Positions 1 through 6,412 of a stretch of DNA of 14,080 nucleotides are shown here, one piece after another. Below the pieces are notes generated by a model that worked only from the letters and a program-made list of their open reading frames with translations, did not search any database and was not told the origin of the DNA. Each line of letters begins with the position of its first letter. Within the stretch, counting starts at the first letter, position 1. The DNA comes from JAHQVI01 sp050330195 (GTDB lineage Bacteria > Pseudomonadota > Alphaproteobacteria > Rhizobiales > Rhodomicrobiaceae), in contig JBHJOB010000092.1 in the NCBI GenBank assembly GCA_050330195.1, positions 1-14,080 of the forward strand. The letters run 5' to 3'. The translations under genes and the position numbers were made by a program.

Positions 1-2
1 TG

Positions 3-1190
3 GCCGGGCTCAAGGCCATTGCCCTGTGGTTTCCACCAGAACGCGCCGCCCTTGCCAATAGCTGGCTCGTCATGATCGGCTCGCTTGGCGCCTGCCTTGC
101 CACCTGGCCGGCAGCCATGATGATGGCCGAGATCGGCTGGCGCGGCCTTTTTCTTCTGCTGGCTGGCCTCACCGCCGTCTCGGCGCTCGCCATACTCATG
201 CTTGTCCCGGAAGAGCATCCACGGCAGAACGGCATGGGACCTGTGCCTGACATCAGCATTCTCGCCATCTATCGCGATGCCAGGTTTTGGCGGCTGGCGC
301 CGCTGTCGGCCCTGTCCGTCGGATCGTCCTGGGCGCTACAGGGCCTGTGGGCTGCTCCCTGGCTGAGCGCCGTCGAAGGGCTCGAGCGGCACACGATCGT
401 CATCTACCTCTTCGTGATGGCGGCAGGTCTCATCCCGAGCGCCCTGTTGCTCGGCATCGGCGTTCACCGCTTGCGCCGCCGCGGCATCTCGCTCACGAGC
501 ATGTTCGGTCTTGTCACCGCCCTCGGCATGTGCGCGGAACTCGCCCTCATCCTGCGCTTGCCTCTGTCGCCGCTGCTGCCGTGGATTGCCATTGCCGGCA
601 TGGGGACCGTCACCGTGCTGAGCTTTACGCTCCTCGGCCAGATCTTTACGGCGTCAGGCCGTGCCAATGGCGCCCTCAATCTGCTTCATCTGAGCACGGC
701 CTTTCTGGTGCAATCCGGCATCGGCTTTCTGATTGAGCTTTGGACGCCGGTCGATGGACGGTTCCCCGCGATTGCCTATCAATCGGCCTTTGCCGTCGTC
801 CTGGCCGCGCAGTTCATCGCCTGGTGCGTCTTCGTCTGGCCACGGCGCAGGAAAGTGGCGGAGCATCTCCAGGCCCATCCCCTGCACGGGCTGGCACGGC
901 AACTGGGGCTCGCAAGCGGGGCGGCGATGCCCTATCTGCGCGCCAGGCAGATCTGGACGGACCGTCTCCTTGCGGCCCGGCATCAATGCCGGGCCTGGCG
1001 TCAGGCCGGGCTGGCCTCGCTCGCCGTGACCGGCAGCCTTGCTTCATGGATGGTGTGGGGATCGATGCAAGGCGCGATCGTCCCGCATGTCATCGAGGTC
1101 AGCGCGTTGCATGAGCCAGGCGAAATCTGGCGCATTCCACCGAGCGCGCTGCTTACTGCTCCTGTCTCCCAGCCGGCACGCTCGCCATGA
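3..1190 (+). CDS. MFS transporter C-terminal half fused in frame to a TrbF/VirB8-like membrane anchor (partial)
   Basis: The reading frame is open from the left edge (A-G-L-K-A-I-A-L-W-F), so the start and the first transmembrane helices lie outside the window. The visible part to about base 840 has alternating hydrophobic helices and Arg-rich loops (for example HRLRRRG) typical of the C-terminal half of a major facilitator permease; the substrate cannot be read. From about 915 the character changes. PYLRARQIWTDRLL, then an Arg/Trp stretch, one hydrophobic helix (about 1000-1065) and IVPHVIEVSALHEPGEI match the cytoplasmic tail, anchor and first periplasmic residues of TrbF/VirB8 conjugation proteins (compare xPYVVEVDxLG). 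The periplasmic VirB8 domain is missing. The stop overlaps the next gene's upstream ATG as ATGA. Whether the fusion is functional or a recombination scar is unknown. MFS identity is fairly sure; the TrbF assignment rests on motif memory. Confidence 0.75.
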   Translation, partial: AGLKAIALWFPPERAALANSWLVMIGSLGACLATWPAAMMMAEIGWRGLFLLLAGLTAVSALAILMLVPEEHPRQNGMGPVPDISILAIYRDARFWRLAPLSALSVGSSWALQGLWAAPWLSAVEGLERHTIVIYLFVMAAGLIPSALLLGIGVHRLRRRGISLTSMFGLVTALGMCAELALILRLPLSPLLPWIAIAGMGTVTVLSFTLLGQIFTASGRANGALNLLHLSTAFLVQSGIGFLIELWTPVDGRFPAIAYQSAFAVVLAAQFIAWCVFVWPRRRKVAEHLQAHPLHGLARQLGLASGAAMPYLRARQIWTDRLLAARHQCRAWRQAGLASLAVTGSLASWMVWGSMQGAIVPHVIEVSALHEPGEIWRIPPSALLTAPVSQPARSP

Positions 1191-1201
1191 AGGAAACGCC
1201 A

Positions 1202-1426
1202 ATGGTTCCGCGCACACTGGACGCTGCCAGCAGTCCCGATTTCTCCGAGATATTCTGGGATCTGCGCACCGGGGCGCAAAAGACCGGGCTCTCCCGCGCA
1301 ACCATCTACCGCTATATGGCGCGCGGGGAATTCCCCCAGCGCCGCAAGGTCGGTCCAGGCCGTGTGGCCTGGCTGGCTTCTGAGGTTATGGCCTGGAGCC
1401 TGAGTCGTCCGATCATTGCAAGATGA
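1202..1426 (+). CDS. AlpA-like small helix-turn-helix DNA-binding protein
   Basis: This small basic protein has the AlpA/MerR-type winged-helix pattern: TGAQKTGLSRATIYRYMARG (HTH), then FPQRRKVGPGRVAWLASEVMAW, the wing and helix typical of AlpA-family phage and ICE regulators. Such proteins activate or repress excision and integrase genes. There are two possible starts. ATG 1187 overlaps the previous stop as ATGA but has no Shine-Dalgarno. ATG 1202 has AAGGAA (1190-1195) at a good distance, so 1202 is preferred (74 aa against 79). It is translationally coupled to the MFS-TrbF fusion and is followed by about 210 bp of AT-rich non-coding DNA before the fseA-like gene. A regulatory role in the element is inferred. 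Confidence 0.75.
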   Translation: MVPRTLDAASSPDFSEIFWDLRTGAQKTGLSRATIYRYMARGEFPQRRKVGPGRVAWLASEVMAWSLSRPIIAR

Positions 1427-1638
1427 GCCCTCTGCCGCAAAATGTCGCTGTCTAAATGGTTTTTACAGCAAGTCAATTATAGTAACAATAAGTATATACG
1501 AATGTATGGGGTAATATTTTTCATAATATCCAAATGTACTAGCAATACACTCTCCAGGTATACAGCACGTCGCTATTTTTGACTGTTTCCAGGATCAAAT
1601 TGCATGATCTCACTTGGCAGGGAGCCTTGTAATCGCCG
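1427..1638. other. AT-rich intergenic control region upstream of the fseA-like gene
   Basis: About 210 bp without a credible gene. Bases 1455-1560 are much richer in A+T than the surroundings, with runs such as AATATTTTTCATAATAT. That fits a promoter or regulator-binding region, or a short stretch of foreign DNA. I looked for an 18-bp symmetrical tra box, which would fit TraR control as in ICEMlSymR7A, and did not find a convincing one. Confidence 0.5.
1579..1608 (+). promoter_or_regulatory. Candidate sigma-70-type promoter of the fseA-like gene
   Basis: TTGACT (1579-1584) and CATGAT (1603-1608) are separated by 18 bases. This is a fair -35 and a weak -10, placed about 30 bases before the ATG at 1639. 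A weak -10 would suit an activator-dependent promoter. The call is by eye only. Confidence 0.3.
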
Positions 1639-2446
1639 ATGTCTGTTCGCAACTGGCCGTTGTCCCTCGATAGCTATGATTACCTTGTTGGTCAGCCTCC
1701 ATCTGCATGGGCCTGGGAATTCCTGCGCCGGAACAAGCGCTATCGTGCGCAAGCGGAGAAAGCTTTCCAAACCGGGATCAATCCGTCCCATACCCAGCAC
1801 GGGCTGCGCATCACGCGTCTTTCAAACCCGCAGCCGGAGGCGCTGACATGGGCGCTCTGTTCCTTTCGCCGATCCAGACCATACAGCCGATGAAGCCCGC
1901 CCGATCTGGTCAGCGGAGGCAGGGGCTCCGGTCCTGATCGCCAGAGCTGATCCGATCACCGATGCAGCCTCTTCAGAGGAGGCACTCTATGTGCCGAATC
2001 TGCAGAGCGCCGTTCACCTTCTGATCGATGACCGCAAACGCAATCATCTCCTGCTTGTTTGCGGTCCTCGGGCGTTGCAGCTTCTCATCGAAGGGGCCGA
2101 TCTCCTGAGCGAGCCCGTCCGGCTGAACTTCATCATTCGCGGCGTGGCCAGGATAAGCGCATCCATCGACAAGCTTGCCGTGCTGCGCAAGCTCCTGGCG
2201 CCGGGCTGCAAACGCTGCCTGGAGCCAAACGGCTGGAGCGCCCGAACCTTGAGGCTTCGCAATGCGCTTGTTGCACTCGATGGCCGTGCCGCGGGAGCGA
2301 GCTACCGCGACGTCGCCAGCGTCATTTTCGGCAAGGATCGCGTCGCAAGCGATTGGCCCGATCCTTCACTCAAGGACCGCGTTCGCCGCAGCCTCAGCCG
2401 CGGCGAGGCTTATGCAAATGGAGGATATCGAACACTCATCGTCTGA
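1639..2446 (+). CDS. fseA: FseA-like excision activator, DUF6499-DUF2285, joined by a +1 ribosomal frameshift
   Basis: There are two overlapping frames. Frame 1 (ATG 1639 to TGA 1893) begins with the DUF6499 pattern: WPLSLDSYDYL, then AWAWEFLRRNKRYRAQ. Frame 2 is open from 1847 to 2446 and carries a DUF2285 domain (VHLLIDDRKRNHLLLVCGPR, later WSARTLRLRNALVALDGRAA and ASYRDVASVIFG). Near the junction frame 1 reads WALCSF and frame 2 continues ADPDHTADEARPIW, the usual continuation of this family. Slipping forward one base at TTT-C (1864-1867) would give one protein of about 268 aa. In ICEMlSymR7A, FseA is made from msi172-msi171 by programmed frameshifting and switches on rdfS; here rdfS lies directly downstream. 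The ATG 1639 has only a distant AGGGAG (1619-1624). A chance indel making a pseudogene is the alternative, but the known family layout argues against it. Confidence 0.82.
1861..1870 (+). promoter_or_regulatory. Probable +1 ribosomal frameshift site in the fseA-like gene
   Basis: The sequence is TCC TTT CGC C. The Phe tRNA on TTT could move one base forward to TTC, after which GCC GAT CCA (A-D-P) is read in frame 2. The shift must fall between 1847 (after the frame-2 stop at 1844-1846) and 1890 (before the frame-1 stop at 1891-1893), so the window is only about 44 bases. Placing it at TTT-C is inferred from where family resemblance passes from one frame to the other. Confidence 0.55.
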
Positions 2447-2540
2447 AGTTCCCTGTGACAGCTGTGGCGTTGTCCGCCGCGCATCGTTCAGCCACTTCCG
2501 CCCACTGATGTTCCGGCCAAAACTGAACGCTTGGCTATGA

Positions 2541-2546
2541 AGGAGG
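2541..2546 (+). promoter_or_regulatory. Strong ribosome binding site of rdfS
   Basis: AGGAGG is a perfect Shine-Dalgarno nine bases before ATG 2556. It fixes the start of the rdfS-like gene and suggests efficient translation once the message is made. Confidence 0.8.
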
Positions 2547-2555
2547 AGCATTGAG

Positions 2556-2795
2556 ATGAGCACGACCCACGCGACCGAACGGCATGAACCTGCGCCGGCC
2601 TCGTCCTCGGCGGATTTTCTGACGATTGCCGAAGCGGCCGACTTGCTTCGCGTCCATAGGCGTACGCTCGACAATATGCGCTGGAGAGGTACGGGACCAA
2701 TCTTCCGCCGTCATGGCGGCCGGATCGTCTACAAGCGCGATGAGTTGCTCGCCTGGTCGGCGGAACGGAAAGCAAGGAATACGCGGGCGCAATGA
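2556..2795 (+). CDS. rdfS: RdfS-like excisionase / recombination directionality factor (winged HTH)
   Basis: This 79-aa protein has a disordered N-terminus (about 24 residues) and then DFLTIAEAADLLRVHRRTLD, the helix-turn-helix of MerR/Xis-type excisionases. NMRWRGTGPIFRRHGGRIVY follows as the wing and KRDELLAWSAER as the last helix. Proteins of this form bind attachment-site arms and turn the integrase from integration to excision. It sits 109 bp after the fseA-like gene and overlaps traF by ATGA (2792-2795), the rdfS-traF order known from ICEMlSymR7A. That gap would hold the promoter on which FseA should act. The excisionase role is inferred from context; the HTH class is clear. Confidence 0.78.
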   Translation: MSTTHATERHEPAPASSSADFLTIAEAADLLRVHRRTLDNMRWRGTGPIFRRHGGRIVYKRDELLAWSAERKARNTRAQ

Positions 2796-3292
2796 GACCG
2801 CGCCTCATTTTTTGTGTAACCGGCCTTGCCGTTGCGGCGATCCTCATCAAACCCGCCATGACGCCGCTCTACCTGCTGAACCTGAGTTCAAGCGTCCCTG
2901 TCGGGCTTTACCGGCTCGAAGGCGGAAATCCGCACCGCGGCAGCCTGGCGGTTATTCGTTTGAGCGAGCCTTGGCGCGATCTTGCCGCGTCGCGGGGGTA
3001 TCTTCCGCCTGACGCCTCATTGATCAAACCGGTTGCCGCGCTTGCGGGCGACCATGTCTGCCGCTCGGGCGCCGAGATCACCATCAATGGACGGCTCGCC
3101 GCTTTTGCACAGCAGGCAGACAAAAACGGACGCGTTCTCCCGGAGTGGGCAGGCTGCAAAACCCTTGTCGAGGGAGAGTTGTTCCTTCTGTCCAACGCAG
3201 AAGGCAGTTTCGACGGACGTTACTTCGGCGTCACCCCGCAATCGCGGTTGATCGGAAATGCCGTCCCTGTTTCGGGGCGTGCCGGAAAATAG
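2792..3292 (+). CDS. traF: TraF-like conjugal transfer signal peptidase (S26 family)
   Basis: This 166-aa membrane-anchored serine peptidase of the S26C/TraF type processes conjugation pilin or other transfer proteins in the periplasm. An N-terminal hydrophobic segment (residues 5-28) is followed by NLSSSVPVGLYR with the likely nucleophile Ser34 in the SxPxG motif. The likely general base is Lys79 in SLIKPVAALAGDHV, and box E is SFDGRYFG (139-146). Cys90 and Cys122 could form the periplasmic disulfide common in the family. Length is normal for TraF, so it looks intact. It is translationally coupled to rdfS. Downstream, where further transfer genes would be expected, only decayed sequence is seen. 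Confidence 0.9.
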   Translation: MRPRLIFCVTGLAVAAILIKPAMTPLYLLNLSSSVPVGLYRLEGGNPHRGSLAVIRLSEPWRDLAASRGYLPPDASLIKPVAALAGDHVCRSGAEITINGRLAAFAQQADKNGRVLPEWAGCKTLVEGELFLLSNAEGSFDGRYFGVTPQSRLIGNAVPVSGRAGK

Positions 3293-3620
3293 TCTTCGTA
3301 TCGCCGCCTCGTCCGTTCGCTCGATTGTCGTGGACCAGCGCAACCGGAGACTATCCTCCGAAGGCCGGCGTGAGAGGATATGGCGCGATCGTTTCAACGG
3401 CGTGGCGACGAAATATCTGCCGGACTATTTCGGCTGGCGGCAGGCACGGGAAAAAGCCCCCCGCTTCAATAACGCCCGAACGCTGCCTGCTCGCCGGGGA
3501 TACAGGCTCAATATTCAAGTCGAACAGAGCCTTCGTGGCGAGAGCGCAGCCTATCGGCATGGAGATTGCCCGATTGTTGCATCATTTCAGTGTCGCCAGT
3601 CCGGAAACACCGCAATTTGA
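3258..3620 (+). pseudogene. Transposase-like C-terminal fragment
   Basis: The frame overlaps the end of traF, and its first part is a shadow of that gene. From about 3375 it reads IWRDRFNGVATKYLPDYFGW followed by RQAREKAP. This resembles the conserved tail of several DDE-transposase groups (NGVATKYLxxYxGW), but I cannot assign the family. No upstream catalytic part is present, so it is a remnant, probably of the element that ended the ICE operon after traF. Between 3621 and 3870 I see nothing except one copy of the 28-bp repeat. Confidence 0.35.
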
Positions 3621-3684
3621 CTGGGATGCCGACAGCGGATGACCGCCGGATTGTATCAGGAACTCTCCGTATCCGGTAAATCTC

Positions 3685-3712
3685 CTGATCGGCGAGTGCC
3701 GCCTCATTGCGG
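3685..3712 (+). repeat. 28-bp imperfect direct repeat, copy 1
   Basis: CTGATCGGCGAGTGCCGCCT begins a 28-base stretch that recurs at 5170-5197 in the same orientation with 3 mismatches and an exact 16-base core (GGCGAGTGCCGCCTCA). The pair encloses the minus-strand WD40 gene. Confidence 0.6.
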
Positions 3713-3870
3713 CCATGGGCGCCCCAGCACGGCGCGTACGCTAAATTGAAAAAAGCATCGGCATTCCGTAGATTTCAATACCGAAGTTGTCCTGGGGACG
3801 CGGATGTTTCCCGTCGTCACCTTGTGGGATGCTGTGCGTTCAGTCGCAGATTTGCAAAGAAACGTCGCGC

Positions 3871-4911
3871 TCAGGCGAGGTGCTCTGTTCCAGTCGCGGC
3901 GTGGAAAAGCCTGACCGTCCGCTCCCGCGTGCCGACCGCGATCCATGCACCGTCGGGCGACCATGCGACGGAACAAGCGTGTTCATCCCCAAGCTGAAAC
4001 TGTAGCTCTGGTTTCAGTGTCTCGATGCTACAGATCTCGACATCGCGGTCGTGGGCCACAGCGACCTGGCCGCCAGTGGGCGCGTTGGCGACATGGGCTC
4101 CGATTTGAAGCCCGAGCGCGCGCCTCGCCATTATCTGGCCTGATGCCGCATCAAGGACGAAAACCTCAGTATCTCCGTCGTCCAACGACCCTGCCGCCAC
4201 CAGCGTCCTATCGCCAGCGATGGCAATATCGTACAGCCCGATCTCCAACTCATAGCGGGTCTGTTCAGTGCCATCGATCGTAACGCATAGAATTTCAGAA
4301 CATCCTGGAAAGCGTGGTTCGTCGATTGCGGCAATCAGCAGCTCGTGCTCTGGTGAGACCGCGAGCTTTGAGATTCCGAGATCTTCATCAAGCTCGAACA
4401 ATCTCCGAACGTCGCCCGTTGCGAGGTCGAATGCCGTAAGCGCTGCGCGCTCGCCTGCGAAGGTCATCCCGTCTGCCACGACGACCCTGCCGCCGACAAA
4501 TCTTGCCGCGGACCGGGAGATGCCCGCGTCGGGGCCGCCCACGAGAAAGATCGCGTCATTCCGCTCGAGGTCCCACAACACGACGGAATAGTCGTGGCTG
4601 GCCGAAGCCAGGAGCCCGGTGTCCGAATCGAAGGCGAGATCGAAGACACCCATGCAATGGTAGTGGCAAATCTTGCAAAGATCCCGGGATGCAATATCGA
4701 AGACGCGGATATCCACCGCGCCTGGGATCAATCCTCCTCCGGAAACCGCAAGGCTAGTCGCGTCAGGTGAAAAGGCGAGCGCTATCGCTGGTCGATTGCC
4801 GCTTTGAAGCGGTCTGCCTGGCCCAGTTCGCTGCCGTGCGCGCTCCATTCTAAAATTGGCGGGCACATCGGGAAAGCGTGCAGTGAACTTCCGCCAAAGT
4901 AGATCATCCAT
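3871..4911 (-). CDS. Cytoplasmic WD40-repeat protein
   Basis: The product is 346 aa if it starts at ATG 4911, which has AAGGAGGGGGAC directly upstream; the longer ATG at 4935 has no such site. The protein begins MDDLLWRKFTARFPDVP and then runs as WD40 blades: AIALAFSPDATSLAVSGGG to DIRVFDIAS, FDLAFDSDTGLLASASHDYS to VVLWDLE, several diverged blades, and a final HACSVAWSPDGAWIAVGTRE to TVRLFHAATG. About seven blades would close one propeller, so it is probably complete. No signal peptide or membrane segment is seen. The likely role is a protein-binding scaffold; no partner is evident. It is isolated, on the opposite strand to its neighbours, and lies between two direct repeats, which suggests a separately acquired cargo gene. 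Confidence 0.85.
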   Translation of the reverse strand: MDDLLWRKFTARFPDVPANFRMERARQRTGPGRPLQSGNRPAIALAFSPDATSLAVSGGGLIPGAVDIRVFDIASRDLCKICHYHCMGVFDLAFDSDTGLLASASHDYSVVLWDLERNDAIFLVGGPDAGISRSAARFVGGRVVVADGMTFAGERAALTAFDLATGDVRRLFELDEDLGISKLAVSPEHELLIAAIDEPRFPGCSEILCVTIDGTEQTRYELEIGLYDIAIAGDRTLVAAGSLDDGDTEVFVLDAASGQIMARRALGLQIGAHVANAPTGGQVAVAHDRDVEICSIETLKPELQFQLGDEHACSVAWSPDGAWIAVGTRERTVRLFHAATGTEHLA

Positions 4912-5169
4912 GTCCCCCTCCTTCGTTCGCACCAATAAGGCTTTTAATTCAAATCAACGCCCCTCAGTATGAGACGCAAAGCCTTTGCCCCCTTCCTTCC
5001 CCCGGACTTCAAAACGCATAATGCGCCACAGGCCAATGAAAGTCTTTTGGCCCGCAATGATCGGCATCAGAATTTCAATAATGTCAGCTCACATCGCAGT
5101 TTGATTGCGCTGATGGTCGAGACGCGACGGTCAGAATGGGCTCAGATCTCACAACACACAATCAATCCG

Positions 5170-5197
5170 CTGATGGGCGAGTGCCGCCTCAATCCGG
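5170..5197 (+). repeat. 28-bp imperfect direct repeat, copy 2
   Basis: Second copy of the repeat seen at 3685-3712, with mismatches at the 6th, 23rd and 25th bases. It lies just outside the 3' end of the small minus-strand gene at 5206-5514. Confidence 0.6.
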
Positions 5198-5205
5198 TCG
5201 TCAGC

Positions 5206-5514
5206 CTAGTTGGTAGATTGGGCAGTTCGCTGCGGATCTATGCAATACTCGGGCGAAAGATATTCGTTATCGCTGTGGAGGAATACGATCCATCTTGCGA
5301 CCGTCCTCCTATGCTCGCCACTTATCGCGTGCTTTCCGGTCGCACGATGGTGCTCCAGATTCGAGTAAAGGCCCCATGCCATCTGCTTGACGGCAACTGC
5401 TCCGCGATCTCTCCAGTCGACTGCAATGTCATCCAAATCATCGTTGGTGATTTTTCCAGCAACATAGCGCCGAAGTGCTAGCGCCAATTCATTCCGGGAT
5501 TGCTTGCAAATCAT
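5206..5514 (-). CDS. Small soluble hypothetical protein, immunity-like
   Basis: This 102-aa acidic/helical protein (NELALALRRYVAGKITNDDL, then WGLYSNLEHHRATGKHAIS, EHRRTVARWIVFLHSDNEY) matches the layout of a widespread uncharacterised family. That family has LRxLxxGxITNDEF near the start, WxLYxDLxxH in the middle and ARWILFLxSDxEY near the end. Such genes are often solitary or near polymorphic toxins and may be immunity or regulatory proteins, but no function is established that I can name. ATG 5514 has AAGGTGA about seven bases upstream. The final 16 residues after NEY differ from the usual ending, possibly an altered C-terminus. No toxin gene is visible next to it. Confidence 0.75.
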   Translation of the reverse strand: MICKQSRNELALALRRYVAGKITNDDLDDIAVDWRDRGAVAVKQMAWGLYSNLEHHRATGKHAISGEHRRTVARWIVFLHSDNEYLSPEYCIDPQRTAQSTN

Positions 5515-5543
5515 ACCCAGTCACCTTGGATCCGCTGAAGCTC

Positions 5544-5560
5544 GTGTTAACAGCTAACAC
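5544..5560. promoter_or_regulatory. Inverted repeat upstream of the immunity-like gene (possible operator)
   Basis: GTGTTA and TAACAC are separated by five bases (GTGTTAACAGCTAACAC), about 30 bp before the start of the minus-strand gene at 5514. The spacing and symmetry fit a dimeric repressor site. The call is by symmetry only. Confidence 0.3.
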
Positions 5561-5770
5561 AGTTGGAACGGCGCCTCCACATCAGTTGAGCGACGACCGC
5601 GTGAAACCGCCCAGGCGAAATTTTTGCCTTTTACCGCTCGCTTGTCTCTGAGCATCTGAGTGGAAGCTTTCGCCTCTTTTCGGTCCCTCGTGTACGGTTG
5701 CCGGTGAGGTAAAAACTGCGAAACGGCGTGGTCGTCACTCACCTCACTTAACGACCACGCTTCGCGAGAG

Positions 5771-5795
5771 GGAACTCGCATGCGAACTGGCCGTA
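5771..5795 (+). promoter_or_regulatory. Candidate EcfG-type general-stress promoter
   Basis: GGAAC, then 16 bases, then CGTA is close to the alphaproteobacterial EcfG consensus GGAAC-N16/17-CGTT. It lies about 118 bp before a GlsB/YeaQ-like gene, a class often stress-induced. One base of the -10 differs, so this is tentative. Confidence 0.3.
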
Positions 5796-5913
5796 TATTA
5801 CAGTGCCAGAAAAGTTGAGGGGCACCACCCCGGATACCCTGGTCGGCATATAAAGGTATAAGGCTACCAGCAACAGGTCTTTATCGAATGGGTATGTCAA
5901 CGGAGGGATTGTC

Positions 5914-6183
5914 GTGATTACTTCAGCATTGGCCAATTTTCTGATTGTGCTGATCATCGGGATTGTCGCCGGGTTGGTGTTCAACCGCTACGGGCATACC
6001 TGGTTGGCCCGGCAGTTAACCACGCGACAGAGCGATTTGACTGCCGCACTGGTCGGCATTGCGGGTGCGTTCATCGGCTTTCATATCGCAGTGATCGTCG
6101 GCTTGCTGCCAACACCGCTGATGCTTTACTTGGCCGCCGTCGCTGCCGCGGTGCTCATATTGTGGATCTGGCGCGGGCGGTAA
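5914..6183 (+). CDS. GlsB/YeaQ/YmgE-like small inner-membrane protein
   Basis: This 89-aa protein is nearly all hydrophobic, with three predicted helices at residues 8-22, 42-64 and 67-86 and a short basic tail WRGR. The segment DLTAALVGIAGAFIGFHIAV resembles the conserved glycine-rich core of the transglycosylase-associated (GlsB/YeaQ/YmgE) family, linked to envelope stress responses in several bacteria. The start is GTG at 5914 with GGAGGG (5902-5907) six bases upstream. It stands alone; a possible EcfG promoter lies upstream. The membrane topology is clear; the family assignment is moderately sure. Confidence 0.75.
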   Translation: MITSALANFLIVLIIGIVAGLVFNRYGHTWLARQLTTRQSDLTAALVGIAGAFIGFHIAVIVGLLPTPLMLYLAAVAAAVLILWIWRGR

Positions 6184-6412
6184 GGCAACGCTTGCTGCGA
6201 TCCGTTTTGCGCCAGACAAACCAAGCGTAATTTGTCGCCGTGCTCGCATCGGGATCCCACCGCCCCTTGACCATCGGCAGGCGCTTGACGAATTATGCAA
6301 TCATCGTCGGTGGCGAATGAGGCCATGGCCAGCACCAGGCAAGCGGAGCCCTTGCAATTCGCGATCCGTCCAAGTTGAGGAATCTTCATCGGCCATCATC
6401 AAGGAACTCCAC

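Larger units (their letters stand above)
5515..5913. other. Non-coding stretch between divergent small genes
   Basis: No credible gene is seen here. The minus-strand frame at 5554-5781 has no family pattern or good ribosome binding site. The stretch holds an inverted repeat (5544-5560) and a possible EcfG-type promoter (5771-5795). It serves the divergent genes at 5514 (minus) and 5914 (plus). Confidence 0.5.

Noticed and set aside
654..986. Minus-strand frame of 110 codons
   Set aside because: Antisense to the MFS-TrbF frame in high-GC DNA; such shadows are expected.
1427..1638. Possible tra box (TraR/quorum-sensing site) before the fseA-like gene
   Set aside because: I looked for an 18-bp dyad of the tra-box type because it would fit the R7A model, but found only weak, short symmetries in AT-rich DNA.
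3145..3642. Plus-strand frame of 165 codons overlapping traF
   Set aside because: Out of frame with traF over its first part and without conserved features afterwards; the transposase-like motif is in a different frame.
4969..5481. Open frame of 170 codons on the plus strand
   Set aside because: It is mostly antisense to the 102-aa immunity-like gene and has no ribosome binding site or recognisable pattern; it only happens to include the 28-bp repeat.
5554..5781. Minus-strand frame of 75 codons
   Set aside because: No family pattern, no good ribosome binding site, and it covers the likely promoter region of neighbouring genes.
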